In this document: positions 13,201 through 25,600 of the stretch, one piece after another
Layout of the letters: every line of letters begins with the position of its first letter
Position numbering within the stretch: the stretch's first letter is position 1
NCBI RefSeq assembly: GCF_018143015.1
Contig: NC_054743.1
Location: 25,047,934-25,111,933, forward strand
Length of the DNA: 64,000 nt
Reading direction: 5' to 3'
From: Lytechinus variegatus
Lineage: Eukaryota > Echinodermata > Echinoidea > Temnopleuroida > Toxopneustidae
The notes under the pieces: model-generated
The model's database searches: none
Told to the model about the DNA's origin: nothing
Seen by the model: only the letters and a program-made list of their open reading frames with translations
Translations under genes and position numbers: made by a program

Positions 13201-16200
13201 TATAAAACACACAATTTCTCTTTCTTGAAACCACTTGGAGAGGAAAGAATAGGTTCCCCTCTTTCAGCTATATAGAACAAATTGCTGCCATATCGAAGCC
13301 TGACTCACTTCAGGGGACTATAATTATGTTACCCCACCTTTTTTACGATTTTTGCCAATTCATTGTAAAAATCGCCATTTTGGAACCCCCGTTAAGGAAA
13401 AAAACGTGTTTCTAGTATATAGTAGAGCCACTTCTTTATATGTAGCTGTCAGAGGAAAGCCTACTCTTTCCTCTTCATATAGTTTCAAGGCGGTACTAGT
13501 GGCAGAGCTATTTATCAGAATCGCCTTTTTGCCTCAATGGGGGCTCCAAAATGGTGAATATTTCAATAAATAAGCAATAATAAAAAAAAGGGGTGGGATG
13601 ATTTCAACAGCCCTCTGATGGGGATAGGCTTTAATTTGCGAGCATGTCTTTATATTTAGCTGTTAAAGCAAAGCCTATTCTTTTTCTCTCCAAGTGTTTT
13701 AAAGGGTAAAAAACGGCAGAAAAATAATCAGAAATGACTTTCTGCCTCAATGAGGGCTCCAAGGTTGTGATTTTTTCAATAAATAGGCAATAATGCAAAA
13801 GGGATGGGTGATTTCGACAGCCTCCTGGAGGGGGTAGGCTTTTATTTGCCTGCACTTCTCTATATGTGGCTGATAAAGCAAAAACCTATTATTTCGTCCC
13901 TAAGTGGTTTCAAGGCATTAAAAGTGGCAGAACTATATATCGGGAACGCCTTTTTGCCTAAATGGGGGCTCCAAATGGTGAATTTCAAGAGGGGGGGGGG
14001 GGGTAGGGGTAATTTCAACACTCCCCTGAAGGAAGTAGGCTTTATTTGCCTGCACCTCTTTATATGTGGCTGATAAAGCAAAAACCTCTTCTTTCCTCCC
14101 TAAGTGGTTTCAAGGCAGTAAAAGTGGTAGAACTTTATATCGGGAACGCCTTTTGCCTAAATGGGGGCTCCAAAATGGTGAATTTCATGGGAGGGGATGG
14201 GGGTAATTTCGACAGTCCCCTGAAGGAAGTAGGCTTTTATTTGCCTGCACCTCTTTATATGTGGCTGATAAAGCAAAAACCTCTTCTTTCATCCCTAAGT
14301 GGTTTCAATGCAGTAAAAGTGGCAGGGCTATATATCAGAAACGCCTTTTTGCCTAAATGGGGGCTTTAAAATGGTGAATTCTTCAATAAATATGCTATAA
14401 TGCAAAATGGATGGGTTAATTTCAACAGCTTCCTGGAGGGGGTAGGCTTTTCTTTGTAAGCACTTGTCTATTGTATCTGATAGAGCAAAGCCTACTCTAT
14501 CCTCTCCAAGTCATTGCAAGAAAACGAAATTGGCTGTATAGTAGAAACGCACTTTTGCCTCAATGGGCGATTCAAAATGGTGTAATTTCCAATAAATAGG
14601 TATTATACATGATAATAGAGGGGGGGGGGGGGGGTTGACTTATCAGCCCGTGTGAGGGATAGGTTTCGATGTGCCAGCGCTTCCTAATAATATGTAGCTG
14701 ATAGAGCAAAGCCTACGCTTTTCTCTCTAAGTAATTACAAGAAAATAAAATTGGCTGTATGATATAGAAACGCCCCTTAATATGCCTCAATGGGTGATCC
14801 AAAATGTTGAAATTTTCAATAAATAGGCAATATACATGATATAGAGGAGGGGTGACATTAGACAGCCCCTTATAGGGCTAGGGTTCGATGTGCTAGCGCT
14901 TATTTATGTAGCTGGTAGAACACACTACTCTCTCAAAGCAATAAAATACTATAATGCACAAATGCTTTTTTTCCCTCAATGTTGGGTCCAAAATGGTGAA
15001 TTTCCAAATAAATTGGCAATAAGCAAAAGGGGGAGGGGTGATCCTCCCCCCTCTCCCCCCGAGAGGGGTTGGCTTCGATGTACGTGTCACTACTTTCGAT
15101 GTAGCTACAAAGCTTAATACTCTTTTCCTCTCCAAGTGGTTTCAAAGTAATTAAAGTGGCTGTACTGTATAGCAAAAATGCTTTTTGCCTCAATGGGTGC
15201 TTCATAGGCAATATACAACATAATATAGCCAAAGGGGGGGGGGGGGGGCTTCAACTTCCCCACCCCATGAGAGTGTTAGGCCTTGATGTGCCAACATTTT
15301 GTTTTATGTAACTGATATAGAAAAGCCTACTCTTAACTATCCAAGTGACTAACGAGCGGAGATAATTGGATTTAATGTTTAACTATATACATTATACATA
15401 TTATACATGTTATACGTATTAGTCTATGGAAATGCATACAAAAAGCGACATTTCTGAAATTGAAGTATTCAAGTTTGATACCTTATAAATTTGCTAAAAA
15501 AAATGGTACAGAGTTGAAATTTCATCTTCATAATAATAGTATATCAATAAAGTTTTCTGGAACATTTCAAGGTCATTGATTCATTTTTCTTAGAATTATG
15601 TAAAATCATGTATTTGCAAAATTTTCAATTTTTGGGAAAAAATGACAAAAAATGCACTTTTCTACTTAAAATCTCAGCCATATGACCTACTTATCCCCTA
15701 TAAATGGTACCAAATTGTAGGAAATTTATTCATCTTTCATATGACACTAATTTTGTGGCAATTGAATGTTTATGTCAAAATCTATGTACGAAAATTCAAA
15801 TGTTCTGAAAATTTGGCGGCCATTTTGAAAAAAGCGCCCTCACGGGTTAATTTTCAGGATACAGCCTGGTTACCTCATATATTCATATTCAGCATAAAAA
15901 ACTGGTCTAGAAGCACTATATGAAAATTTCTCCTTTTTCGTGTGGCACCTTGCTCAATTATAACCCGGACTATGTGAGTAGTAAATGGTCACCATGTTTT
16001 CTTTTTCCTTTGCATTACCCCCTCTCTCCCCACTCCAGGTGTACCAGCAGTTATCACCATGGGAACGCATTTCAGCAAGTATTCCGAAGATGGCAAGATA
16101 TCGACCGCTGACGATGTCGAGTTCAACGAAGCCCTTCGACGTCTCGTAGCCGTCGGTGCCGATGTCGTTGGCTTTAACTGCATGTCGGGACCAGCGTCTA

Positions 16201-17644
16201 TGCTGCCTTTGCTCGAGAGCGCTGTGAAGGCTAATATCGGGGTAAGTAGGGTGATATTGATGGAGTGGGCAGGGGGCAAAGAGGCACTTTTCCATTTTTG
16301 AGGACAGTTTTGTGGCCGGGTGCTGTTAGATTGTTTGACGTAAAAGTTACTGTAGCTAATCTTGGATTAATAATGTTCGATTAATACTCACAAGTCGCAA
16401 CAAAAAAAATCAACATAAAAAATTTATTGGGTACTATGTCCTTTCGAGCCGGAATATTCCTTCACAATTAAAACTTTATTCTTTCTTAACACTTCAATGT
16501 AAGTTAGTGCAATATAAATCAGATTTCTCCTTTTTACATACAGGCTCCTTTGGCTGCTCTACCAGTGCCATACAGAACAACATTGGAAGAACCAAATTTC
16601 ACATGCATCAAAGATCCAGCAACAGGTAGGACCTATGAATATTCAAAACTGTTTGCCAATGAGGGCGATATTTCTATTTCCAGTGCATTTGCTCATTCTT
16701 CTTTTTTCATCTTCTTCATGTTTGGTTTGGCTGGAAACCACTGCTAGCACCAGTCGCTGGTACTAACTGCGGTTATGATAGTCTAAATCTGGACGTTAAT
16801 AATTATTTGTTCGGAAAACCCAACAAAGACTACATTCACTCATCGCCCACAGAATACACACACTATCTTTTCACGACTGTGTGCGTGGGTGAGTGTAGGG
16901 TTTCCCGAAAAAAGTACCAACGTCTGTTGGGAAAAAAAGTGGAGCAAATATTCACTGCTGAATGTTATGTGCCGTATAACCTACAAAAAACAACAACTGC
17001 AACACTTGTACACTGGTCCATAACGCTCCATAACGGCTCAATCGAATTTCGACGTACTATTTCGGTGCTTCGAGACGCGTAGCGTCCATGCGTTGCCGGC
17101 CAAGACGCATAGCGTCCTCGTTTTGCTGGTCGACCCGGCCTCCTGAGTACTGACTCGTGAACAATACGACCGAAGCGCCGGGAATTACGTACAGCGATGA
17201 TAGACATGGAATATGTCGTTAAAATGACTGCAATATGAACATTTAAAATGAGATTATACAAATTGTTGAAAGGACACTCAATCTGCATTAACTTACAAAG
17301 AATTACACTGAACAAATACTGTGTTTCCTTTTCTTCATAATACAGGACAGCGAGCCTTTTATACCGATCTAGACTGCCTTCTCTGCTCTCGCACTGACAT
17401 CGTCAAGTTCACTGAGCGTTGTGCCCAACTCAAAATACCATACCTGGGACTATGCTGCGGAAACTCGCCTCATTACACCCGAACCATGGCCGAAACTCTT
17501 GGTAGGGTCACAGAGGCATCCAAGTTTTCACCAGACATGTCTAAACATGGATTCTATGGTTCAAAAGATGGAAAGGTCAACACGTACTACACCAAAATGA
17601 CCCAAGATCTGCCAGCATCTAGACCCATTGTCATAAAGGAATAG
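7265..17644 (+). CDS. BHMT-like homocysteine S-methyltransferase, copy 1 (7 exons)
   Basis: Coding exons are 7265-7280, 7558-7748, 9966-10160, 10662-10773, 16039-16241, 16544-16625 and 17346-17644. All borders are GT/AG, and the joined frame is 1098 nt, encoding 365 residues. The protein matches betaine-homocysteine methyltransferase along its length: AGPATPD near residue 38, [13 protein letters not shown] to 69, then EWAVDEG..GETFGH (135-171). Zinc-site Cys219 lies in GFNC and Cys303/304 in GLCCGN; the human equivalents are Cys217, 299 and 300. The family transfers a methyl group to homocysteine to make methionine in the cytosol. The start is a 16-bp exon (MTNSK) whose form recurs in every copy. 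Human Trp44 reads Ala here and Tyr160 reads Thr, so the methyl donor is uncertain. The protein ends about 63 residues after the CC pair, against about 107 in human BHMT, so much of the C-terminal oligomerisation arm is missing. Intron 4 is 5.3 kb because of a large foldback element. It resembles copy 2 most closely. Confidence 0.9.
8577..8938 (+). mobile_element. Truncated LINE with (AAATC)n tail, in copy 1 intron 2
   Basis: The left end translates to [20 protein letters not shown], a known signature near the C-terminus of CR1/L2-like reverse transcriptases. After an internal loss the sequence ends in a short tandem tail of AAATC units (8918-8937), typical of the 3' end of such LINEs. It is a fragment with no complete gene. 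Confidence 0.7.
9315..9633 (-). mobile_element. tRNA-derived SINE in copy 1 intron 2
   Basis: Read on the minus strand, it begins with a tRNA-like head: A-box-like TGCCCCAGTGG (9613-9623) and a B box GTTCGAATCC (9569-9578). A body follows, containing AACCCAGGTGATGTG, GGTACCTGGCAGGAAT and GCGCTATACAAG, then an AT-rich AATAAT tail at about 9315. Part of the body recurs at 30098-30285. It would be transcribed by RNA polymerase III if active. Confidence 0.75.
12110..13437 (+). repeat. Left tandem array of the foldback element
   Basis: About seven units begin near 12111, 12315, 12530, 12740, 12949, 13147 and 13362, judged by the phrase TTATTGGAAA(A/T)TCACCATTTT, so the spacing is 198-215 bp. Units differ from one another by roughly a quarter of positions. 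Confidence 0.8.
13438..15204 (-). repeat. Right tandem array of the foldback element, opposite orientation
   Basis: The same unit as the left array, reversed. The phrase AAAATGGTGAATTTC recurs near 13552, 13764, 13974, 14172, 14370, 14576, 14802 and 14991. Neighbouring units near 14009-14400 are the most alike, suggesting local homogenisation near the centre. The outermost unit is shortened. Confidence 0.8.
17043..17190 (+). repeat. Dispersed repeat with GACGCATAGCGTC core (copy a)
   Basis: It shares TTTCGACGTACT, a GACGC(G/A)TAGCGTC palindrome, and CGTGAACAA(T/C)A(C/T)GACC followed by GGAATTAC with the reverse strand of 59795-59935. The element type is unknown. It sits in intron 6 of BHMT copy 1. 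Confidence 0.55.
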
Positions 17645-17807
17645 AGAAGACTACACTCGGGGAGCGATAATTACATCAAAAGGTGATGTTTCAAAAGGGC
17701 AACTTTAGTAGATATAGACTAAAAACGGGAACGTACGGAGGAAGATTGGGGAGAAAAAGAAAAGTATTGAATATTTTATTTTCATTATCGCATCGTAAAG
17801 CCTATAA

Positions 17808-17813
17808 AATAAA
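17808..17813 (+). promoter_or_regulatory. poly(A) signal of BHMT copy 1
   Basis: An AATAAA hexamer lies about 165 bases after the copy 1 stop codon. The matching place in the duplicated block at the start of the window (98-103) reads AATACA. Its position makes it the likely 3' end signal; no transcript was seen. Confidence 0.5.
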
Positions 17814-19704
17814 GACGTAATTTCTGTTCTAACGTGTCAAAGCAAACGAAAATGATATCCGGCTCGTAAACCAAACTCTTGTATGTGTTAGATATGCAAT
17901 AAATGAGTAGATAGTATTTTTAAAGTCATCAAAACAGTGAATTGGATATCACATAGTTTGATAATTACTTTTATAGTTGCTTCTTGTTGAGTCAAAAATG
18001 AAGTCTACCCAATAAAAACAAAAGTTGATTTATAAAAGCGAAAACTCAATCAGACGCTATAGGCCAAAAATTCCAATTAGAAATGACAAATGTATGGCAC
18101 TTTCGCTTGATTTAACTATATATATGACTTTCTGCACAACACTGAAGGTATGCTAATAAAAAGCCATTGATGACACATCCTCATTTGTTAGGTTATTCCT
18201 CTATTCCTTTATAATTTATAAACAATGACACAAATATGAACCTTATTTTGTTTAGATGGTTTTTTTTCATATTTCAATAACAGAAGTATATAAATATAAA
18301 CATTTTAACAATAAAAACAATAAGCAAATATGTTTAATCGTAATGATTAACATACAGTACATAACACTATTCGAATTCAAATGAAAGCTATGCTTGGAAA
18401 GTTGCTTGTTTTCTTTGTTTAATTGTTGTCAATAGAATGGTGGGAGACCGCCATTTTGAGCTTGGAGATGGAGGCTTCGAAAGGAAAGGGCAGAGAAACA
18501 CAGGCTATAGTGCAACAATCAAGACTTTATGACAAAGAACTTCTTCATTCAGTCATAAAAAAATACAGTGGTATGGATGCCGATATAACTGTACATTTTA
18601 ACCATATTTACGTGGAAGTATATCCAATCTACGTTTTACCTTGGAGAATGAATATCAAAATAGTTGATATACATTTTAAAAAATATCAAATAAATGTCAT
18701 GTGCAATTACACATCACCCTCATTTAAATACTGCCCGAATTATGTCCATGTATAACGAACGCTAAAATATAGGCGAATCTGTAATCGCTGTTATACAAAT
18801 GTCTCGTTTCACATACATCCCATTTTCGGCATTATTCTAGTTTCATTTGTAATCAAATCCCACAAATTCATTTGGGTTGAGCTTGGACTTAGAGTCATCA
18901 TTGGCCTGCCATCATTAGTACATGTAGATGATTGAGCCTTGTATGTTCCTTTTATTACATATAAAACAGTTCAATTCATGATGAAATTTTATTCCTTAGT
19001 AACAAAATGACTTTATACAATGAATTAATAATCCAAACGAAATTATCCTGGAACATACGCAACTTGCAAACAAATGCTGTAAATTCATTTGGGAATAGCC
19101 ACGAGAGCGGTAGACTTTTATTGTATAATCTCTTGGTGATAAAATAAAATAAAAGTTTAGGAATACACTTTTTTACAGGCAATGATTTACAAGATTAACT
19201 CCACACTCCAGTAATTAAGTATATTGTTTTTATTTCAATATCTTACGTTTTGTATACTTAACTAGTTGTAATTGGGATTCGTAGCTCGGCTGTTGTTGCA
19301 ATAATTTTGTAATGTTTATCACTGTAATTTTGGATGTTGATTTGCAAAATGTAAATAAATAATGAAAAATCTTATTTCGTGTTCAAGTGTAATCGTCTAC
19401 TGATTCTCTTTTCTGCTGTGAATGAGTGCAAATGAAAAAAACTTTAGTCTGTAGAGATAATGGACTTTGTGGGGATCGAGGTGTCATGTTGGTTATCTAT
19501 TGGATTTGACGAAATCTGTGTATTTTCACAATAACATAACTCCTGACGGAGAGCGGAGAGCGGCGGACATGCTGATGGTTCATTAAATTTGAACAATTAC
19601 AGACGTATATAGGTCTACATGGAAATCCGATGGTCATCCTCTTATTAATATTATGTTATTTGGCATTTCAAATACAAAGAGAGTTACCAACAAGTCAATC
19701 TTAA

Positions 19705-20283
19705 AGGTCAGGTTCACCCTAGAAAAAAGGTTGATTTAAATAAATAGAGAAAAATCAAACGTGAACAACACTGAAAACTTCATCGACATCGGATAGTTAT
19801 GACATTTTAAAGTTTTGCTTATTTTTCACAAAACAATTCTATGGTCAGTTCAGTGATATGCAAATGAGAAAGTCGATGATGTCTGTCACTATTTCTTTCT
19901 TTTTTTTTTAATTATACAATATTTCAATTTTTGCGAAGTTGACAATTAGGACCCACTTGCTTGAACAACTAAATGTTAAAATAATGGAATTCCACGTGTT
20001 CATGGAGAAATGAAACTTTGTTTCACATGGCAATGACGGGAAAATCAAAATATTCATATTTCATGTAATAAAATACAAACTAAATAGTGAGTGGGTGATG
20101 TCATCAGAATCCTCATGTGCATACCAAACAGGATGTGCATGTAACTGTTTTGAGAAATTAAGCGAAACTTTAAAACGTTATAACTTTCTTATTTTACATC
20201 CGATTTTGATGAAATTTTCAGTGTTATCCTTGTCTGATTTTCAAATCAATTCAAATCAGTTTTTGTTGGGGTAGACTTGTGCT
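19705..20283. mobile_element. Foldback MITE, TTAA target site (copy b)
   Basis: The left end is TTAA then AGGTCAGGTTCACCC; the right end is GGGGTAGACTTGTGCT then TTAA (20284-20287). The interior shares TTATTTTACATCCGATTTTG and AATAGTGAGTG with the MITE at 1935-2539. It is palindromic and noncoding. Confidence 0.8.
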
Positions 20284-21379
20284 TTAACCGTTGTGTCCAA
20301 TTGGAATTACTTCCTTGAAAGTAAGAATCCGACGACTGGCGGGGGCATTTTAATGACATCTCGGCAATATACTGAGAGATGGTCGCCCATGCCATCGATG
20401 TATATGATGCATAGTATGCTACATAATTATGATGGTAAAACACTCATCATCACTGATTTCTCCTTTTTTAAACTTGGAATTTCTAAGCCCTTCTGAATGT
20501 ATTCTCACTGTTTAACTCTTATCTCAATTGTTGACCATTTGGAATTTAAATGCATTTTATAGGTATTGTATGTGAATATATTTCATCGAGAAAGATAAAA
20601 TGTATATATTTAAATCACTATCAACAAATTTCACATTTTTATTAACACACCTGTCAATAAGGCCCAATGACTGTCATGATTGACTTATGACGTCACATGT
20701 GTGTTCCGCCGTAGTACAAACCCCCATTTGCCTCATATGACTTAATGAAGCTTCCTTGAAGGAATTCATGCTCCTGAATTGTATACAAATGTACATCTAA
20801 ATTAGATATTTCTAAAATGGTAACAATATGAAAAAAAAAACAAACAAACAAAAAAAACAACGAGATTAGAATAGGACCATGGAGTTTAACCATAAAATTA
20901 ACTGAAGAGCGATTCTTTTCTTATGACCTTGCCATTGGCATGAAATGCTCAGGGTTAACGGATGTCGGACAAAAGTTCACCCATTAGTATTTGTAAATAG
21001 TTTCCACTGTTGTATTTGTTTAACCGAGGTAAACCATAAAAAATACGTACACTCTGTGTGGATCTAGTCCATTTTTGCGGGGTCCATGCAGGGGGAGGGG
21101 GCTTGGTTCATACGACAGTTATACACGGCCGATCATTCGGAAGAGAATGGCGTAATTGTCAATCACCAAATACGCTTTTTTGCACTTGAACATGATTTCC
21201 TCTTTTTTTTTTTTTGGGGGGGGGAGGGGGTGTCACATGCGAAATGCGACGCTCCTCTCTTACTCTATTCCTTTCCAAAGCATCCTGATTTATATTTAGG
21301 AGTGAGAAGAGTGGGGGACGAAAAATAAGCATTCATTTTCATAATGGAAGTGTTTGTCATCACACGGAAGCAGTATTAT

Positions 21380-21710
21380 GCTGCTGATGATGATGACGAT
21401 AATGATCTTGATGTTGTGGTGATTGGTGGTGATGATGGTAGTGATGATGGCGATGGTGATGATAATGATGATGATGATGATGATAATGATGATAATGATG
21501 ATGATGATGATGATGATGTTGGTGGTGATAATGATGATGATGGTGGTGGTGGTGATGATGATGGTGGTGGTGATGATGATAATGATGATAATAATGATGA
21601 TGATGGTGATGATGATTATGGTGATGATAAAGATGATGATGCTGAGGATTAAGATGATGATGATGGTGGTGGTCGTGGTGGTGTCGATGATGATGATGAT
21701 GATGACTTTT
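21380..21710 (+). repeat. GAT/GGT microsatellite in unit 2
   Basis: A long imperfect (GAT)n tract with GGT and AAT variants. It yields spurious poly-Asp, poly-Met, poly-His and poly-Ile frames. It is the counterpart of 4080-4235. Confidence 0.95.
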
Positions 21711-22689
21711 CTGACTATCACAGCTCAATTCGCCTCAGTTGCTTCCAAACAAAACATTTCGCTCTTTCTGTGTTTGCAGAAACGAACATTCGGCTTTTCT
21801 AGGAGATACTATAAAGATGAACGTAACAATGGTAACAAAGTAGGTTTAGTCATCTCTATCGACAAATTAATTTGCAATTGAACCCACCCCTTTTCACGCC
21901 TTCCCTTAAAAAAAGAAAGGTCTTTATCTTTTGGGGAATGACAGCGAATGAAGAAAAATCAACAATCACAATGTTGTCGTAATTAAAATTAACATAAACC
22001 ATAATCATAAGATATCTGAAAGATGATTGATCATGTTTCCAATTATAATACTTGTTGAATATTATTCTTATATAGCTTTGCCACGTTGCCTTTTTGTCAT
22101 TTATTACTTAATTGTGTTTCTAACCGCTAGCGAAGCGGGTGACAAACGAAAACAATAATCTGAAATCTTCAATATTTGATGGGTCGACATTTCACATCCC
22201 AAATATTCTGATGATCGGCGTCTTACTGTAAGAATAAGAATGGCCGCTGGATGAACAAATCACGATTTGATATCCCACATGTGGGCAAAGCGAACGATTT
22301 TATTAATTCAATATATCGTTCCTGTAACTAATCATGATTGTGATCTAAAGCAAAAGCAAGATAATTCACTTGATCTATATATTTAGATTCATTTTAGAAT
22401 CGAACACTGTGAAACCCATTGTCAAATTTTAGATTCAAGACTATTGTCGTTGTCGGGGGGGGGGGGGGGCTTCAGACCCAGAAATGCCCCACATAGTACC
22501 GCGCCCGCCTACGGCCAAAGTTATTCACCCGCGTAGGCTCGTAAATCGACTTTATTATGTTCTATCAGCTTGATCATGATAGATATTCTGTCTAACATGA
22601 TTGCACGTGATCACAACCTTCAACATCAAAGGCAGCATTCCTGCAATAGTTTCCATTCCTTAGTGAGCATTGTGTAAAAAGCTGGTGAC
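21711..22689. other. Spacer upstream of BHMT copy 2
   Basis: No gene is seen. It contains a G-run of 15 at 22455-22469. The promoter of copy 2 should lie at its right end; I see no clear TATA box. Confidence 0.4.
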
Positions 22690-25600
22690 ATGTCTAAGAG
22701 TAAAGGTACGTGCACTTTTTTAAAGACAATTTTAAAGTACATTTTAAAATTCTTTCTCCTAATGTTTAGTACCTCTTAACATTCCGCACTAATTTGTCAC
22801 AATGAACTACACATGAATCATATAAGGCAAGTCTGTAATTGGTCTGGTTCGTCTAGAGATGGTGAATCTTGAGCCTATTGACACAGTATTCAAAAACTCT
22901 AGATCATGTTTGATTTTTAAGAATCCAAACGTATCTCACTGTGGATACAAATCATTTCATACTCTATTAAACGAAATTTCTCTGAATTTCCCTCGACATT
23001 CGAAATATACAGTACCTACAACTAAAAAGGTATTTTAAGGTGAAAGAAAGTAGTCACAGCAAAAAAATTATTTCATAAGAAAGTCTTTTAAATCAAGGTT
23101 CATTGTCACCATATTATCATATATCTAGATCTGGTATATTAATGTAAACTTATCATTGTGAAATCATAAATCTTAGCTCAAAACCGATAATTCTGATGAC
23201 CACTAATACAGAAAAGTACATGTCATATAAGTAGGAGAGTATATTAATATTGCTTGGAAAAGTACCCTATATTTGATGGAATTCCGTGCTTAGTTTACTA
23301 ATTTCTCATCAATCACACATTTTTTCAGATATTTTTTATTTATAAAATGTTTGAATTCATTTTGAAATCGTTTCTACAGCTGATATTTATCTTCAAATCC
23401 ATAATAATTCGTTAAAATTTATAATCAACTCTTCTCTTTCTATAGTGAAAGGTTTGCTGCAGCGGATTCAAGATGGAGAAACTGTCATTGTTGCCGAGGG
23501 GTATATCTTTGCCTTTGAACGTCTTGGATACCTGAAAGCCGGGCCGTTCACCCCTGAAGTTGTAGTGGACCATCCCGAGCTTGTACGCCAGATGTACAAG
23601 GACTTCGTGCGCGCAGGAAGTGACGTAGTCCAAGCTTTTACGGTATACACCTATATGTTTTTTTTGTCTTGAATACACAATGGACAACTTTACTATCCTA
23701 ATAAAGATTATTAATGATTTTTCAATTGCGAATTAGGGTTTGAATAATTATTGTAATCACATATTCAGAACTACTATTTGAAATTCAAATTGAACCATTA
23801 AAGGATCACGTAGATTTTCAGAGGTTCCACTGCAGCAAATCTGCCGGACATTATTTGAATTTGGAATTTAGTTCCAAATATTACATAACCATGACAGCGT
23901 GTTTCCTTACAATTGACACCCATGCAATATATCTAATTCCCAATATTTTATTTTTCATTAGCCACATCACATGCACTGTGGGCATCCTAATCTGTTTACC
24001 ATGTTGACTTGCATGCCCACGAGACTTGTTGAACTTTCCCAAAAGCTCACTTTTCTTAGAAAAAGGTATACAGGAGCCCTACTTTAAAAAAATTCTATGT
24101 TTGTATCTGTCAACAGTACTATGGCAATCGCAACAAGTTCAAGCTCGTCGGGCGGGAGGACGAGCTCGAGAAACAGAACCGTCTTGCCCTCAAGATGGCG
24201 AGAGAGGTGGCTGATGAAACGGGAACCTTGATGTGTGGTGACCTCAGCAACACATGGGTGTATGAACCTGGGAATGAGGAGGCGATCGCCGAGACCAAAT
24301 CGATGTTCAAGGTAAAATGAGCACGTTTAAAAGCATTTTTTTAAATAAATAAGTCTTTCACACGACATGGTGTCAATTTATAGGAATTCCGATATGACTC
24401 TTCTGAAAGATCACGTTACACTTCACCACATAGTATGGCACGCAATCCGTGGCCAATATCACTATTTTGTGATGAGTGCTCCCATCTGGGTTGGGATACC
24501 CTCACTCCTCTCCTATCCGTATAATAGTCGTAATTCACAAAGCATCTATGACATGAGTTGATTGTCCGTTGAGTCTGAATTTACAAAGCACCAATTATAT
24601 AATTCGATTCATATCCTGTCTTCTTTTTCAGGAGCAAATCGAATGGGCGGTGGACGAGGGAGCCGATTTTATCGTGGGTGAGACCTTTGGTCACTTTGAA
24701 GAGGCTCTTCTAGCAGCAAAGGCCATCAAGGAACACGGACAAGGTAAATGGTACACGAATTCTGAAGATATTGAATGAATATACCATCACTTCCGATGTG
24801 AAAATTCTTAATGATTTCTTCTTTAAAGAAAATTAACTAACTGGTAATTGAACATGTTTCACCAAGTGACATACTTTTTAGCCTGATAAAATTAAACAGG
24901 AGGAGGGCGTGTCTTTTCAATCAGATCAGTGTTGTTTTGTTATCGGGTTTTGTTATCGGTTTTGTTATCGACTGCATTTGTAAGTTTTCACATGTAAATC
25001 AATCAATGCGTTCATAATTTTTCATGAAGATCCAGTCTGCCTTCATTTTTGTTGACTCTAGAGAATCGTTAAAGGTACACCTTGCATAAACCAAGAAATA
25101 CAAATTTAATGTAGGCCAACCTAAGCTTATAGTCCTTTAGGGTTCGTGCCATATAGAATGGAGGTTGAGCAAGTCGGCAGCTTGAGTAATAATGAATTCC
25201 ATCTTTCTCATAAACCTTTTCATCAAGGTGTACCTGCCGTGATAACCCTAGGAACGCACTACTCTCAGAAAACCCCTGATGGAAAGCCTACCACTGCGGA
25301 CGGTGTGGAGTTGAACGAAGCCCTTCGCCGTCTTGTAGAAGGTGGTGCAGATGTGGTTGGCTTCAACTGTACCAGGGGACCTCTCTCTATGATACCAGTC
25401 CTTGAAAGCGCCGTGGAAGCCAATATAGGGGTAACAGTTAATCAGATTCATATAAACTTTCCAAAGATTCAAAAATTCAAATGCAAGTTCTTCAATATAA
25501 TAACTTCCACCGCTGAGAGTAGGTCTATTAAAAAGATAACATTCGAATACTTCAACATGTAAAAGCTAACATGTATCTATGATTATCGATTTTTCTTTCC

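Larger units (their letters stand above)
11341..15972. mobile_element. Giant foldback element in intron 4 of BHMT copy 1
   Basis: The 4.6-kb element is one inverted repeat. Arms at 11341-12109 and 15205-15972 match over about 770 bp at roughly 97% by eye, with ends TAGTCCGGGTTATAATTGAG and its complement. Inside each arm is a tandem array of units of about 208 bp: some seven units facing one way (about 12110-13435), then about eight facing the other (13440-15200). Units carry C- or G-runs and phrases such as CACCATTTTGGA and GCCTCAATGGG. The outermost bases allow a TA target duplication (TA at 11341 and 15971) or a TGT repeat just outside. No transposase is visible. The 93-residue frames in both arms are mirror copies of arm sequence and are not taken as genes. 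It resembles foldback-type DNA elements (Drosophila FB; sea urchin TU elements are a known precedent). Its family is unknown to me. Confidence 0.9.
17731..21710. repeat. Duplication unit 2, upstream block (matches 1-4280)
   Basis: This is the second copy of the block at the left edge of the window, beginning about 90 bases after the stop of copy 1 and leading to copy 2. It contains its own MITE at 19705-20283 at a place where unit 1 has none, and a stretch at about 18420-18760 not seen in unit 1. No gene is recognised in it. Confidence 0.75.

Noticed and set aside
18423-18755. 110-residue open frame
   Set aside because: No recognisable domain, no splice or promoter context, and it is absent from the matching place of unit 1.
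21296-21881. Long poly-Asp, poly-Met, poly-His and poly-Ile frames on both strands
   Set aside because: They are all products of the (GAT)n microsatellite.
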